Shown one piece after another: positions 40,839-51,705 of a stretch of 64,000 nucleotides of DNA. The notes beneath the pieces are model-generated. The model had not been told where the DNA came from. It ran no database searches and was given only the letters and a program-made list of their open reading frames with translations. Where the stretch lies: positions 539,178 through 603,177 of the forward strand of contig CAUYUJ010016160.1 in NCBI GenBank assembly GCA_963575745.1, written 5' to 3'. The stretch comes from Prorocentrum cordatum. Lineage: Eukaryota; Sar; Dinophyceae; Prorocentrales; Prorocentraceae. The stretch's first letter is position 1; the number at the start of each line of letters is the position of its first letter. A program made the translations under genes and the position numbers.

Positions 40839-41933
40839 AGCCTTGGCGGCATCTTCTGGCTGGTTGCGAGTCGGTTGGGTTTTCTGGTTCGAGCTGCTTA
40901 CGCCAGTCCACCGTCGCCAGAGATGCAGAGAGACAGAGAGAGAGAGAGAGAGAGCGAGAGAACTTCTGGTGGTCGCGGGAACCATCCGGAACGCCTGGGC
41001 CTGAATTCATGGGCTTGTGATGCGGTCTTCCTGGGGCTTGATGTTCTCACGTTGCTGTTCTGCATCCTGGCGCGGCCGATTCGATAATGAGTCCATGTTG
41101 ATGCGCTGCGATGCCAACGCTCGCTCCGATCCGATGCGGTTTCCGGATTCGATGCTGACCGATTCCCCCTCGGAGCCACAACAAAAATTAGGGAGGCCAC
41201 GGGGTTGCGTTCAGCAGACGGGTCCTGAGGGCAAGTGGTCCTAGACCCCGGAGCTTTCCCCCAGGACCAGCTTTCGTCCCGTGTCGTTTCCTGACAAGTC
41301 CCAAGACGGCGAAACATCTCGCTACCCGTTTCCCTCAGGACACTTGTTTCACAGCTTTTTCTGGCCGCCATGCCCCTGAGGGGGATCTTCCTGGGGCCCA
41401 CCCAGCAGTCTTGCTCGGCTCCAGCTCGACCAAAGCTCGACTCGAGTCGACGGACCTTCGACGCAGCATCCACGCATGAGTGGAGCGACCAGAGCTAAAG
41501 ACGAGGGGTTCACTTTGTCCGCTCCTGGCGCGCAGTGGTCGCCACCTGGGCTTGCCTGCCCAGTCCCAGGGGTCAATGGGGGACAAGCGCACGTCATGCA
41601 GGGGGCCTTCGACGCCCCCCCCCCCCCCCGCATGGCTGGGGTCTCGCGCGCGGGCGGTGGCGGTCGCAGCGCGCCCCCGCCCCTTCGTGCCCCACCCCGC
41701 CCGCACGCTGCCACGACCCTCTTCGGGGGTGGGCAGACCTCCTGCCTTGACGCGTCGACTCAGGAATTGGCCGTTGTCGGCTCGCGCGAGGGCGTCGCGG
41801 CCGTCATTTTTGCGGGTCCAGGTCCGTCGGTTTCGGTCCCAGGCCGCTTTCACTAAGGGGAGGTTTGCTCAAGGGAGGTTTGTCCACCGCCTATCCTCCC
41901 CCCTTTCCCCGTGCAGCCTGGGCACCGCAAAGA

Positions 41934-41990
41934 ACCACAACCACAACCGAGTTGAATGTTTGACGTGAGCATTCTGGTTGTGGTTGTGGT
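41934..41990. repeat. Small hairpin, ACCACAACCACAACC arms
   Basis: ACCACAACCACAACC (near 41934) pairs with GGTTGTGGTTGTGGT (41976-41990) around a 27-base loop. No coding sequence seen nearby. Confidence 0.7.
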
Positions 41991-42343
41991 CGATTCGGCC
42001 GTCCTGGGACGCCACATCGACCAAAACTAGTGCGAAGCTGGTTTCGGTGTTTCGACCATGCTTGGCATGCGCAAGACATCCCCCCCGGGTTCGTCCTCGA
42101 TGTGGCTGTGGTCGCTTGCTCTTTCCGCAGATAACGACCGCTACTGGGAATTAGAGAAAGCGCAATACGTCGCCGCACCTTTTATTCCGACGCGCGCCCT
42201 TCTGTCTTCCGGAGGGCGCCGCGGCCATCAGGGCAAACTCCGCCTCGGACGCGGGGCCTGCCGTGGGGTCTGCCGCGGCGCCGGCTGCGTCTCCTTGGGG
42301 CGCGGGGCGCAGGGCTTGCCACTTGCCGCGGGTTTGCCGTGGT

Positions 42344-42535
42344 CCCAGACCCCCGCCGTCATGATGTTTTCCATCACGTCGACCCCAACAGGCCTCGACC
42401 CATTCCCCGGGACTGGTCCTTCAATCCCGAAGCGTTTCTTGACAGTCCCGAGGTCCTGTAAGGGCCCCATAGAGGCTGAAAATGGCGAAAAAAACCTCCC
42501 GTCATGATTTCTTTGTTACTCGAGGGGGGCTGGGG
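42344..42535. mobile_element. TIR element, family c, copy 4
   Basis: It begins CCCAGACCCCCGCCGTCATG and ends ACTCGAGGGGGGCTGGGG. The interior matches copies 2 and 3 closely. A CGTGGTCCC string just left and again shortly right of the element may be a target duplication. Confidence 0.8.
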
Positions 42536-42717
42536 TGTCGGCGTGGTCCCCTCGGGCGCGTCGACACATCTTGGGCCTCTTGCTCGCGCGCGGCGCCAGG
42601 ACGCCGCGCGCGAGTGGAGACTGCGGCGGTCGGCTTCGAGGCGGGGGACTCGCCGCCGATGGGCCGGGCGCGGCTCGGAAAACTGATGCGCTTGCCCCCC
42701 CGGAGGCGTCTGGGGAC

Positions 42718-42810
42718 CTCCTCCTCCTCCTCCTCCTCCTCCTCCTTCTTCCTCCCCCCTCCTCTTCCTCCTCCTCCTCCTCCTCCTCCTCCTCCTCCTC
42801 CTCCTCCTCC

Positions 42811-42847
<37 letters not shown>

Positions 42848-42925
42848 CTTTCTCTTCCATCTGCTGCTGCTGCTGCTGCTCCTCCTCCTCCTCCTCCTCC
42901 TCCTCCTCCTCCTCCTCATTGGCAA
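42718..42925. repeat. Compound (CTC)n-(CAT)n-(CTG)n-(CTC)n
   Basis: Pyrimidine triplets, about 12 ATC triplets (42810-42845), five CTG triplets and more CTC triplets. All long frames here are low complexity. Confidence 0.9.
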
Positions 42926-43204
42926 GCGCCTCCCAGCTGGCCGTGCTTCGTGAGACGCCGCGGCTGTAAGTAGCCCTACTGTGCAACGGTCACTGGGAAA
43001 GCCAAAAGGTACTGATACCGCTACTCCCTGGACCTCTCCCGGGCTGCGTTCTGACCAAGACTTTGAGGCGAATCCAGCGGTGGCGACGAGGGCCTCCCAC
43101 GATGCCCAGAACGGGGAAAACGAGATAAGGGTAGCGGTATGGGCATCTCTTCCTCTCTTGGGTCACTCTCCAATCCAAGTGTCTCGTCGCACTCGAACTT
43201 GGGA

Positions 43205-43305
43205 GCAGGGCGACCCTCCTCCTCCTCTTCCTCCTCCTCCTCCGTCCTCCCTCCTCCTCCTCCTCCTCCTCCTCCTCCTTCCTCCTCCTCCTCCTCCTCC
43301 GCCGC
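43205..43305. repeat. (CTC)n polypyrimidine tract
   Basis: CCTCCTCTT and CTC triplets with few breaks. Confidence 0.85.
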
Positions 43306-43461
43306 CTTCAGTTCTGTCAGCAAGGTCGAGGGCCATGTGCCAGAGAGCCCTGACCTGTCTCCAGAGGCTCAGGCCCACAAGTTTGGTAATGATTGTGCTG
43401 ACCAGGCTGCGATCAAGCCGAAGCCGAGCGTGCGGCCCGTGCGACGCGGATTTCCCGTGGT

Positions 43462-43956
43462 GTGTGCAAGCTGGCAGCCCGTGTCATGTCGCTCTGGCCC
43501 AGGTTGGATTTTTCCCCAGTCCCCTGGACCAAACCCTCCTCTGCTCCCAGGCCTCCTCCTCTGCCCCCCCACGACTGGCACTGGGAAGCTAGGTTTTGGA
43601 GCTGTGCGTTTTGTTTTCGGTGTGCCCGTGGTTCCCCCAAGCCCCCTCTGGGACGCTGCGGCGGCGTTTCCTCCATTAGGGGCTTAACTGGCCAAAGTCT
43701 GATCGACCACGGGCACCGACCGATTTTCTTCAATGTGACTGATGGCGCTGGCATCCCTGTCTCCTGCGCCCGTTGCTGCTACTACACTAGTGGTGGCCAA
43801 GTCAGGAACCTACGCAAGGCATGTGTCGGACCGCCCGACCCTGTAGCAAAAGGGGACCACGGTCGACGTTACGCATGGCCACAAATCATGAAGGGGAGGC
43901 ACCCCAAGAGCGGCGCCCCTCTGCAGTCTGGGCCGCTGGTGGATGATCCCGCCTAG
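43462..43956 (+). pseudogene. C-terminal fragment of a dinoflagellate-type retroelement polyprotein
   Basis: The frame ends TAG 43954-43956. Its last 110 residues hold several Cys pairs and a typical ending: SCAFCFRC, a GRCGGV segment, then GHRPIFFNV and VSCARCCYYTSGGQVRNL, CVGPPDPVAKG and MKGRHPKSGAPL. In my recollection, this arrangement (paired Cys modules, then GRHP near the end) closes many dinoflagellate retroelement polyproteins downstream of RNase H; naming it rests on that memory and needs a search. The N-terminal part is Pro-rich and the true 5' boundary is unclear. It is probably a 5'-truncated insertion. The related parts in this window are at 52.6-54.4 kb and 63.85-64.0 kb on the other strand. 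Confidence 0.45.
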
Positions 43957-44184
43957 TCTGGGACGGCCTTTGTTGTTTTCTTTTTCCCCTTGGGCGGGTG
44001 CAGTGGCCCCGCCCTCCTCCTGGCTCTGGAAGGCGGTGCTGGGCACCTGTGGCTCCGTCGCCTAGGTGCTGGTGCGAGGCGATGGTGTCTTCTGCACGCT
44101 GCCCCACATGCCTCCTGCAGCTGTTTCATGCACAGTGCTGCCTCATCCAGGTGGCTGGCACTCCTCGGCGGTTGATGTTGAAAA

Positions 44185-44350
44185 GCCTCCTCCTCCTCCT
44201 CCTCCTCCTGCTCCTCCTCCTCCTCGACCTCTGTTGAACGCTCTGCCTCCTCCTCCTCCTCGTCCTCCCTCCCCTCCTCCGCTTCCGTTCCCTCTCTCAT
44301 TCCCTCCGCTCTCCTTCCATCCGCCTCTTCCCTCCCTCCTCCTCCTGCTC
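44185..44350. repeat. (CTC)n polypyrimidine region
   Basis: CTCCTC runs with short interruptions. Confidence 0.8.
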
Positions 44351-44379
44351 CTGGGTGTTCAGGGTGCTGGGGCTTTTTG

Positions 44380-44740
44380 TTGGGATCTTCTGGGACCTCG
44401 CGGGGCCGCCTGGACCCTCATTAGACGTCCTGCGGACTCCTGTGGACTCCTGTGGCCTCCTGGAACGTCCTGAGATCTCCTGGAGCTTCCTGGAGCCCCT
44501 TGGGGCGTTCTGGAGCCTCCTGGGGCCTGCTGGGGCTTCCTGGGGCCTCCTGGGGCTTCCTGAGGCATCCTGGGGTCTCTTGGCGCCGCCTCAGTCCTCC
44601 GAGGCCTCCTGGCGCTTCCCGAGTCCTCCAGGAACCTCCTGGGATCCCCAGAGGCCTCCCGGGAATGCTCGGGGTCGCTGAGGGCTTCCTGGGTCCCCCT
44701 GGGGTTGCCCAGGGCTCCTGCCCCAGGAGACCCTCCTAGG
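44380..44740. repeat. TCCTGGGGC tandem repeat
   Basis: About 25 imperfect units of TCCTGGRGCY at about 10-15 base spacing. Repeated SWGLLG and PRRPQEAP frames on the two strands come from it. Confidence 0.75.
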
Positions 44741-45019
44741 ACACCCAGCGGCGCCCGAAACAAATTCCTTCCAGCGTGCGGTCCCCGTAGTTGCAGTACG
44801 ATTTGACGTCCCCTGACCATCCGGGCGGCTCTCTTAGAAACCACACGCTGTGCCTTGAAAGCCCGCTGAGAAAGGGGCCCCGGTGACGACAGTGTCACAC
44901 TTGAGGCACAACTAACAGGCATACCTCACACTACGGCAGCACCACTAGACCCCAGGAGGTGTTTGTTTGTTCGTGTGCGATGCTAAGAAGCACTTCTCCC
45001 TTCCTTTCGGCGGTAACGG

Positions 45020-45230
45020 AGGGCAGGCAGCCGGGGTTGGCGGGTTGGCGAGGTGACGGGGTGGTTAGTTGAGCTGGATGGCTGACTGGTTGGCTGGTTG
45101 ACGGGGTGGCGGGGTGGTTTGTTGGGCTGGTTTGAGGGTTGGCTGGGGCAAGGTGGCTAATTCGGCTGGCTGGCTGGCTGGTTGGTTGGGATGGGTTGGC
45201 AGGTTGGGCGGGCTAATTAGGGCACTTGGT
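45020..45230. repeat. GGYTGGYT minisatellite
   Basis: GGTTGGC, GGCTGGCT and GGGGTGG words repeat for about 200 bases, G/T-rich on the plus strand. No gene. Confidence 0.75.
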
Positions 45231-45454
45231 TTCGATTGCTCATCTTCACCTCAAGTGCCCATTATCTGTGTGCCCCTCCCGGGGCTCGCACCTTGTTCGT
45301 CATGCGGAAGTCCTGCGCCTGAGGCTGTGCCCCTGGCCCCCAGTTTACAAGGACAGAGGCTCCACCCAAAAAGCACATCGGCCCGTCAGTGTTCACGTCG
45401 ATTCGGTGTCGATTCTGGCTTGCTTCGGTCGTTCGTCGGCATCTTTTCGCAATT

Positions 45455-45660
45455 CGTTCATGATCGCATTCTCGCGCGGGACATCCTTACACTGTGTGTT
45501 GGAATGTTGCTCTCGCTTGGGACCTCCCTGCAATTTGTTCGGGCGCCGCACCCTCGACACCCACTGTTCGCGCTCTCGTCGTGGACTTCCTCGCTATCTG
45601 TTTGGGAGTCGCGCTACAGCTCGAGATTGCTTCGCGATCCCTGCAGGCCTGAGGCTTCAC
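45455..45660. repeat. Tandem repeat of about 40 bp, array 1
   Basis: Units resemble TCTCGCGCGGGACATCCT followed by CANTNTGTT and an eight-base spacer; three or more units. A diverged relative of this array lies at 46340-46510. Confidence 0.55.
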
Positions 45661-45720
45661 CGACCCGCCCGCTCGACCCGGCCGTCTGGGCCTGCCCGCC
45701 AGACGTGCCCAGAGGGCTTA

Positions 45721-45873
45721 AGTCGGGCATGTCCCCCTACAGGCGGAATATTCAAAAATAGTCAAAATAATCTGGGGCGATGTTTTCTTCGAGCTATTTG
45801 ATTATGCCTGAATTATCTTAATACTTTTTCAGTTTGTCCTCCAAAATCCGCCTGTCGGGGGACACGCCCGACC
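45721..45873. mobile_element. TIR element (family g)
   Basis: The left arm AGTCGGGCATGTCCCCCTAC plus AGGCGGAATATT pairs with the right arm AAAATCCGCCTGTC plus GGGGGACACGCCCGACCT, about 31 bases with few mismatches. The 90-base interior is AT-rich and has no repeat. No clear target duplication. Confidence 0.7.
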
Positions 45874-46339
45874 TAACGGTAGGCCCTGCCCGCCCGTTTG
45901 GTTATGGTGTTTGTTCTTCTGTTCCGAACAGCCCTCCTGCTAATCTGTGTCGTGTTCCATCCTTCTCCCTCCCCGTTGTCTCGTCCCTTCGCCCTGCCCT
46001 TGTTCCATGGGGCTGCGCCAACTACTCGTGATAGGTAAGGAAGATATACACACCCAGCGGATATGATTGAAGACGAAGGATGCTAGTATCGACGGCTTGG
46101 GATCTACATGTTGAGTTACACGCGAGCACATGAGAGCGAACGGTGTTAGCTGATTGTTGAATTAATTATCCATTTTGGAAAATACAGTTGGTCCCCTCTG
46201 GTGCACCCGTTTTTTTCCGATTGAAGTACCCCATCCTGGGGCTCGCATTTCTTTTGTTCACGGGAAAGTCTTGAGCATCATAATTCGTTGCTGGCATCCA
46301 GACTACCATAACAACGGTGTCCGCCAGATCTTGTTCACA

Positions 46340-46510
46340 ACTTATTCAGAGTCGCTCTCTCTCGCGCGTGACATCTTCACATTGTATTCAGGAATCGCGC
46401 TCTCGCATGAGACTTCCTCGCATGTTGTTGAGACGCCGTGCCCCCGACACTCAGGAACCGTGCTCCCGCTCTGGACTTCCTCACGATCTGCTTGGGAATC
46501 GCGCTGTTGC
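46340..46510. repeat. Tandem repeat of about 40 bp, array 2
   Basis: The same unit type as at 45455-45660 (CTCTCGCGCGTGACATCTTC, CTCTCGCATGAGACTTCCTC), plus the same following GCCCGGCCGTCGGGG block. The two arrays therefore lie in a larger diverged duplication of about 900 bp spacing. Confidence 0.55.
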
Positions 46511-47004
46511 CGGCCCGGCCGTCGGGGCCCGCCTGCCCGACCCGCCCAGCCTTTTGCCCCTTCCCTCCTCCCTCCACTCCCCTGGTCCAGGGGCTGTGCC
46601 AGTTACACGCGGCAGGTAAGAGAGATACACCTCAAAGGGGGTACGATCGAAGACGAAGAGGGCGGGTACCGTGGGTTTGGGACATGCATGTGGAGTGACA
46701 CGCGTGCAGAGAAGATCGAACAGTTGCAACATTTGTGTTGTTGTGGTCCCAGAGAAATTCGGCGCCTGCGGCGGCCTCGTTATGTAATGTGTGAAAGACA
46801 AGTTGGCGCCTGCGGCGGGCTTCTTCGGGGCCTCGCGCAGACTGCCGACGACCCCGCCGCCCTCTCACTCTTACCCGCAACTGCGGGAGCCCAAGTTTTG
46901 GAAGCATCCATCTCCGAGCACTCGTAGCCCCTCCGACGGGGGGGCCCACCAGGGGCACGGAAGGTGCACGTTTCTCCCCCTCACCCCATTTATCGCCTCC
47001 CGCC

Positions 47005-47232
47005 CCCCCTCCTCCTCCTCCCTGCTCCTCCTCCTCCTCCTCCTCCTCCTCCTCCTCCTCCTCCTCCTCCTCCTCCTCTGCTCCTCTCTCCTCCTCCTCC
47101 TCCTCCTCCTCCTCCTCCTCCTCCTCCTCCTCCTCCTCCTCCTCCTCCTCCTCCTCCTCCTCCTCTCCTCCTCCTCCTCCCTCCTCCTCCTCCTCCTCCT
47201 CCTCCTCCTCCTCCTCCTCCCTCCCCTCCTCC
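47005..47232. repeat. (CTC)n polypyrimidine tract, about 230 bases
   Basis: More than 70 CTC/CCT triplets with only two or three breaks. It ends directly before a possible acceptor (CCCTCAAG). Confidence 0.92.
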
Positions 47233-47238
47233 CCTCAA

Positions 47239-47446
47239 GTGACGCCCAGCAGCCTCCGAGCACTCGTGAGCCCCCGCCGCGGGCAGGAGGCGCTGCTGGC
47301 CATGCAGCGGCAGGAGCAGGCCGCGGCCACGGCGTCGACCGACCGGGCCTCGGCCGCCCTGGCCGCCCCGGAGCAGGGCAGCGGAGCCGCCGCGGGTCGC
47401 CGCCCCGGGGCCCGGGAGCCGCGGGCAGCAGTGCCGAGGGGTCACC
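47239..47446 (+). CDS. Possible exon, Ala/Gln/Arg-rich, ended by a TIR element
   Basis: After CTCAAG the frame reads VTPSSLRALVSPRRGQEAL and LAMQRQEQAAATAS, then Ala/Gly-rich to VPRGHQP. It stops where the 261-bp perfect-TIR element begins (47449). It looks like an exon of an unknown gene. Confidence 0.35.
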
Positions 47447-47448
47447 AA

Positions 47449-47709
47449 CCCTGACTCCGGATCCGCCCTACTTTGGGGAGAATCGTAAGTAGGGCTTGGA
47501 ATTCCCGCCTTACTTTTCAAGCCCCGCTGGTGCCGCTTTCCGCCCTATACTTTTCTGTGGCTGTTTCCGCCCGACTCCTGTGGATTTCCGCCCTGTTTTA
47601 TGTTGGGTGCAGAAATTTCCGCCCTACTTTTTCGGCTTCTTATAGGTGGATTTCCGACGCAATTTTGAGGTGGGAGAAATGCCAAAGTAGGGCGGATCCG
47701 GAGTCAGGG
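47449..47709. mobile_element. TIR element with perfect 28-bp ends and internal TTTCCGCCCTA repeats (family h)
   Basis: Positions 47449-47476 (CCCTGACTCCGGATCCGCCC...) and 47682-47709 are exact complements over 28 bases. Between them are about six units of about 33 bases built on TTTCCGCCCTAY followed by TTTT. No protein is encoded. Perfect ends suggest recent activity. A target duplication was not identified. Confidence 0.85.
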
Positions 47710-47908
47710 ATATGGGGTTGGAGCCGGAAGGACCGTTTTCGGGTCCCGGGACCGTCAGAAACGGATGCAAAGCGAAGAGCTGCTCGAGATGGACCCCGCG
47801 AGAGGTCCAGGGACCGAGTCGACTGGATTTGGCCTCGACCCCCCCCCCGCATGATCGATCTCTCGGAGCCCCCTCCAGTTCAGACCCCCTGGCCGCCTCC
47901 AGCCACCA

Positions 47909-48105
47909 GGGGTGTCACCGACCCATCCTGGGGTCGATGCCCCAGCATCGAAGATCGAGGAGGTTCCTGGGAGGTTTGGGGCGGGGCCCTCTGGAGTTTT
48001 CTTCTTGTTGGGGGACCCGCCGCCTCGAGGACATGGCGCTCCCTCGAGGGAGTGGCGACGCCCTCCTACAGTGGTGCCCCCCCCCCCCCCTGGAGGTGCC
48101 CCAGA
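47909..48105. mobile_element. Element of family d, copy 2
   Basis: It shares CATCCTGGGGTCGATG, CCCAGCATCGAAGAT, GAGGAGGTTCCTGGGAGG and CTCCCTCGAGGGAGTGGCG with 40088-40286, including a poly-C run before CTGGAGGTG. No long target duplication was found around this copy. Confidence 0.75.
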
Positions 48106-48379
48106 GCCTGCGGGGAGGAGGGGCGGGGGGGCGCTCTGCTCGACGACGGCTTCGCGCGGGGCGTGCTCGGCACCGATCTGACGGGCAGGTGCAGGGGCCG
48201 CGGGCGGCCTGGAACCAGGCCAATGCGACAACGACGCGCGACTGAATATCGATCGAAGAGGAAGACCCGTTCCCCCGCCGAAGACCCCAGAAGGGCAGGG
48301 GACAAAAGAAGATAATGTGCCTCGCCAGGGGCGGGGGAGAGGAGAGGGAGGTGGGAAGGGGCATCTCCTTCCGTCCTCT

Positions 48380-49090
48380 CCTTCGCCATGACTGATCCTG
48401 AGAGACACTTTCGATCTGCCACCTTCGACAATATTGATTTCAAGAGTGGTTGACGTGCCTCTTCAACGTCGCTCTTTCTCACCCACTCGGTGTCGCCCCT
48501 TTCAATGCCGAAGCAGAGCGAAACGCGGCCTGGGCGGGTGCGATTCGGAAGTTCCACGATGACTGACATTGGAGAGGGGGCGTCAAAAAGCTCCTTGTGC
48601 GCAGCGTCACCCAAGCCATGCACGTCACATAAACTGTGTGATGGCACCGTGTGAGGTGAGTTTGGAGGGTGGTAGTAAATAGCTGTATAAATACATTTCT
48701 AAAAAATGCCATACGACTAACGACAAGCCGAAACAGAGAACAAGTCAAACCCGTGCCAGAATCGTAAGCACATTACCACCTGTTATGTGGTACGCTGTAT
48801 TTCGCCGTGCGTTGACATTGTATTCGGATCAGAACCAGATGCGTTGCACTTACATTGGTGCGCGTTGCTTCGAACTGCTTTTGTCTGTCTGTGGTTGCGG
48901 TGTGTCGTGTTGCTTTGCTTTGCGGTGCTTCGCTTGCTCAGTGGCGCTTGAGTTGACAAGACTTGTGCTGCAGTGCAGTGGAGCGCAGTGCAAGTCAAGT
49001 GCATTGAAAACCGCGATACGCACAAGAAATTGCAGATTCCGCGAAGAGCCACGCAAGGCAACGCAAAGCACTGACAGAGCGTCGCAGTGC
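48380..49090. other. Unassigned, with TTGC/GCAA-rich inverted composition
   Basis: From about 48890 to 49080 the left half is rich in GCTTTGCTTTGCGG and the right half in GCAAGGCAACGCAAAGC, so the two can pair. A similar pattern is found at 59450-60330. No gene seen. Confidence 0.4.
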
Positions 49091-49254
49091 AGATGGCGTC
49101 CGGCGTAGGTGCGCCACGCGTGCCTGGGGCGCCGCGCGCCCCTGGGGAGTTGCCCCCAGCCGCAAGCCGCGTCGCTCACTTCAACCCGCCCTCCCAACAC
49201 GTAGCCAGCATCCGAGCCTGGGGCCCTGGTCCCACTGAGCTCACGAGCAGACGG

Positions 49255-49310
49255 TCCGGGTCAAGAACCATTGCAAAGTAATCGCGTGGCGCCCGCGCTT
49301 GATCCAGGCT
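49255..49310. repeat. Repeat unit shared with 51.27-51.6 kb
   Basis: GTCAAGAACCATTGCAAAGT, then ATCGCGTGGCGCCCGCGC, matches units at about 51280, 51420 and 51540. Confidence 0.6.
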
Positions 49311-50059
49311 TCGACTCCCTGGGCTGCAGCTTGCACCGCCGCCTGATCCGCGGCCCCCGCGCGCGCCCGGCTAATTTGTTACGGCCGCAGCCCGACCGTG
49401 ACCCGCCGCCGCCGGCGCTTCCGCCTGCGGCTGTACAACAACAAAAAAAACCCTACCAGAGACGTCCGCTGCAGTCACAGGAGTGCCTTCAGGATGCACA
49501 AGACGCTCACCGCTCTGGTACGAGGGCTCTCTTGGTCGCTCCCATGGAGGTTGGCTGCACTCCCCTCTGATGCGTGCAGGCTGGCCGACGTCCAAGTGAG
49601 TGACGGTTTGGCTTGCCTGGCAGTCCTGCCCCACCTGCGGGTCCGTCCCTTTTTTTGCTCCCCCCTACGCTCGCTGGCACACGTTCAGCGTCCGGTTTTT
49701 TGCCTTCTCTGTCCTCCCCACCTGGTCTGCCCATCCGTGGCCGACTCGCCTCTGCTGCACTCCGGCAGGGTTCCGACCCGGCCCCACCTGCGGGTCCGGC
49801 TTGTGGTTGCCCACCTGTGGCCGCCTCGCCTAATCGTCTTGCATGTGCATTCCGCGCGTTCTCGCGCTAATCATCGTGCGCTGTGCCCCAGCCTCGTTCT
49901 GACCGCCCTCTGGACTTTTCCTTGCGGGCCGCGAATCAAAAAACAAATTACCCGACCAGCCCATACAGCAGCGATGCCCAGTTGAGTTGCCCTGACCAGG
50001 GCTGTGCAGGGGCAAGCAGTGGAATGAAGGGCGGGGGGAGCCAACGTGCACGAGGAGGG

Positions 50060-50650
50060 GGAGGATGGAGGACGAATCGCAGGAGGAAAGGGGGGGGAGA
50101 GGGAGGGGGAGGGGGAGGGGGAGGAGGGAGCAGGGAGGAGGGTGGAGGAGGAGGGGGAGCAGGAGCAGGCGGATGAGGAAGAAGTGGATCATGATGATGA
50201 TAATGATGATGATGACGATGATGATGACGATTGCGATGGTGATGATGATGATGGTGATGATGATGATGATGGTGATGGTGATGGTGATGGTGATGATGAT
50301 GATGATGATCATGATCATGATCATGATCATGATGGTGATGATAATGATGACGATGACGATGATGATGATGATGCTGATGATGATGACGGTGATGGTGATG
50401 ACTATGATGATAATGGTGATGAGTTTGACGATGACGCTGATGCTGAATATTATGTTGGTGATAATGATGATGATGATGGTGGTGGTGGTGATGATGCGGA
50501 TGTTGATGCTGATGATGATGGTGATGATGATGAGGATGAGGATGAGGATGATGATGGTGATGATGATGGTGGTGGTTATGATGATGATGATGATGATGAT
50601 GCTGATGCTGATGATGATGATGATGACGACGAGGAGGAGGAGGAAGCAGC
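50060..50650. repeat. GGGGGA tract then long (GAT)n array
   Basis: GGGAGG purine units (50060-50160) pass into a degenerate GAT/GAC array (50185-50635) with TGATCATGATCATGA palindromes near 50310. Poly-Asp, Met and His/Ile frames are artefacts. Confidence 0.92.
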
Positions 50651-50699
50651 GGGCGTATTGGATGTTTCTCGGAGTCTTTCCGGATGTCTCTTGATATGC

Positions 50700-50940
50700 C
50701 CGTGTGGTCATAATGGAGCGCCTTGGGGGCTTCTTGGCGGTCCCAGATGCCTCGTGGAGCGTCGTGGATGCCTCGGCAGAGCCTCTTGGGGCCTCTTGGA
50801 GCTCTCTGGGGAGCTTCTCGGGGATCCCTTGGAGCCTCCTGGGGCCTCCTGGGCGCTTCTTGGGACCCTCTTGGGGCCGTCTTGGGGCACCCTTGGCAGC
50901 CTTGGGCTATCTTGGGGCCGTCTCGGGAGAGATCGATCAA
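50700..50940. repeat. CTTGGGGCC repeat, about 15-bp period
   Basis: Units such as CTCTTGGGGCC and GCCTCCTGGGG repeat about 15 times. It is of the same class as at 33.9, 44.4 and 56.2 kb. Confidence 0.7.
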
Positions 50941-51269
50941 AGAAGGGGGGGGTATGATTTTCCATCCCCCCCCCCGAGGCCGAAATGTCCAAAATCGTAG
51001 TGGAACTAAATGATGTGTGTTTTTTCGCCGAGGCCTTCTTGGACGCCCTCATGGGTCGCGAAATCCTTCGTCTAGGTCCTGAGGTAGGGGGTAGGGGGAG
51101 AGTTAAACCACTCTCCGAAAGAGAGGGAAGGGGGTTGGAAGAGGAAGCGCTCTAAACCACTCGCGCCGCTCAAAGGGCTAGTGGGAGTTTGCCGCAAAGT
51201 GTTTTTTGATTTTCTGTCAGGGGTCGCGAGACTGGACGGAGCAGTCAAGATGGCGGCACCCCTTGCCGT

Positions 51270-51605
51270 CCCCTCAGTCAAACACCAGTGCAACTGGATC
51301 GCGGGGCGCCCGCGCACGAGCCAGGTTTAGCCGCACAGTGTACTCCGCACGGTGTGTTGACAGGGACGGTGGGTCTGCGCACAGCGGAGCTCTTGAGGAC
51401 ACCGCCGCCGTCCCTGTCAAGAACCGTTGCGAAGTGATCGTGGGGCGCCCGCTCACGGTCCAGACTTTGTCCTGCCAGGCGTGGCAGGGCTCCGCAGAGC
51501 GGACAGTGTGAGCGCACACTCGCCGCCCTTATCACCAGCCAGTGCAGAGTGCCCACGGGGCGTCCGCGCACGGTCCGGACTGTAGAGGCCTTGCGGCCGG
51601 TGCCG
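51270..51605. repeat. Tandem repeat of about 120-140 bp, three units
   Basis: Each unit has GCGGGGCGCCCGCGCACG, then CAGG, GCGGAGC and GACAGGGACGG-type blocks; starts are near 51280, 51420 and 51540. A further unit lies at 49255. Confidence 0.65.
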
Positions 51606-51705
51606 CCGACCCTGGAGGAAGACCCCCATGATGAAGGCGAAGGCCGGAGATGTTCGGAAAGGTTGGGACCAGATTCTCCGAAGAGTTCCTTGAAAGCCCC
51701 ATGAG

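Noticed and set aside
50046-50957. Asp-rich acidic protein of about 300 codons
   Set aside because: It is a translation of the GAT array; other frames of the same array are equally open.
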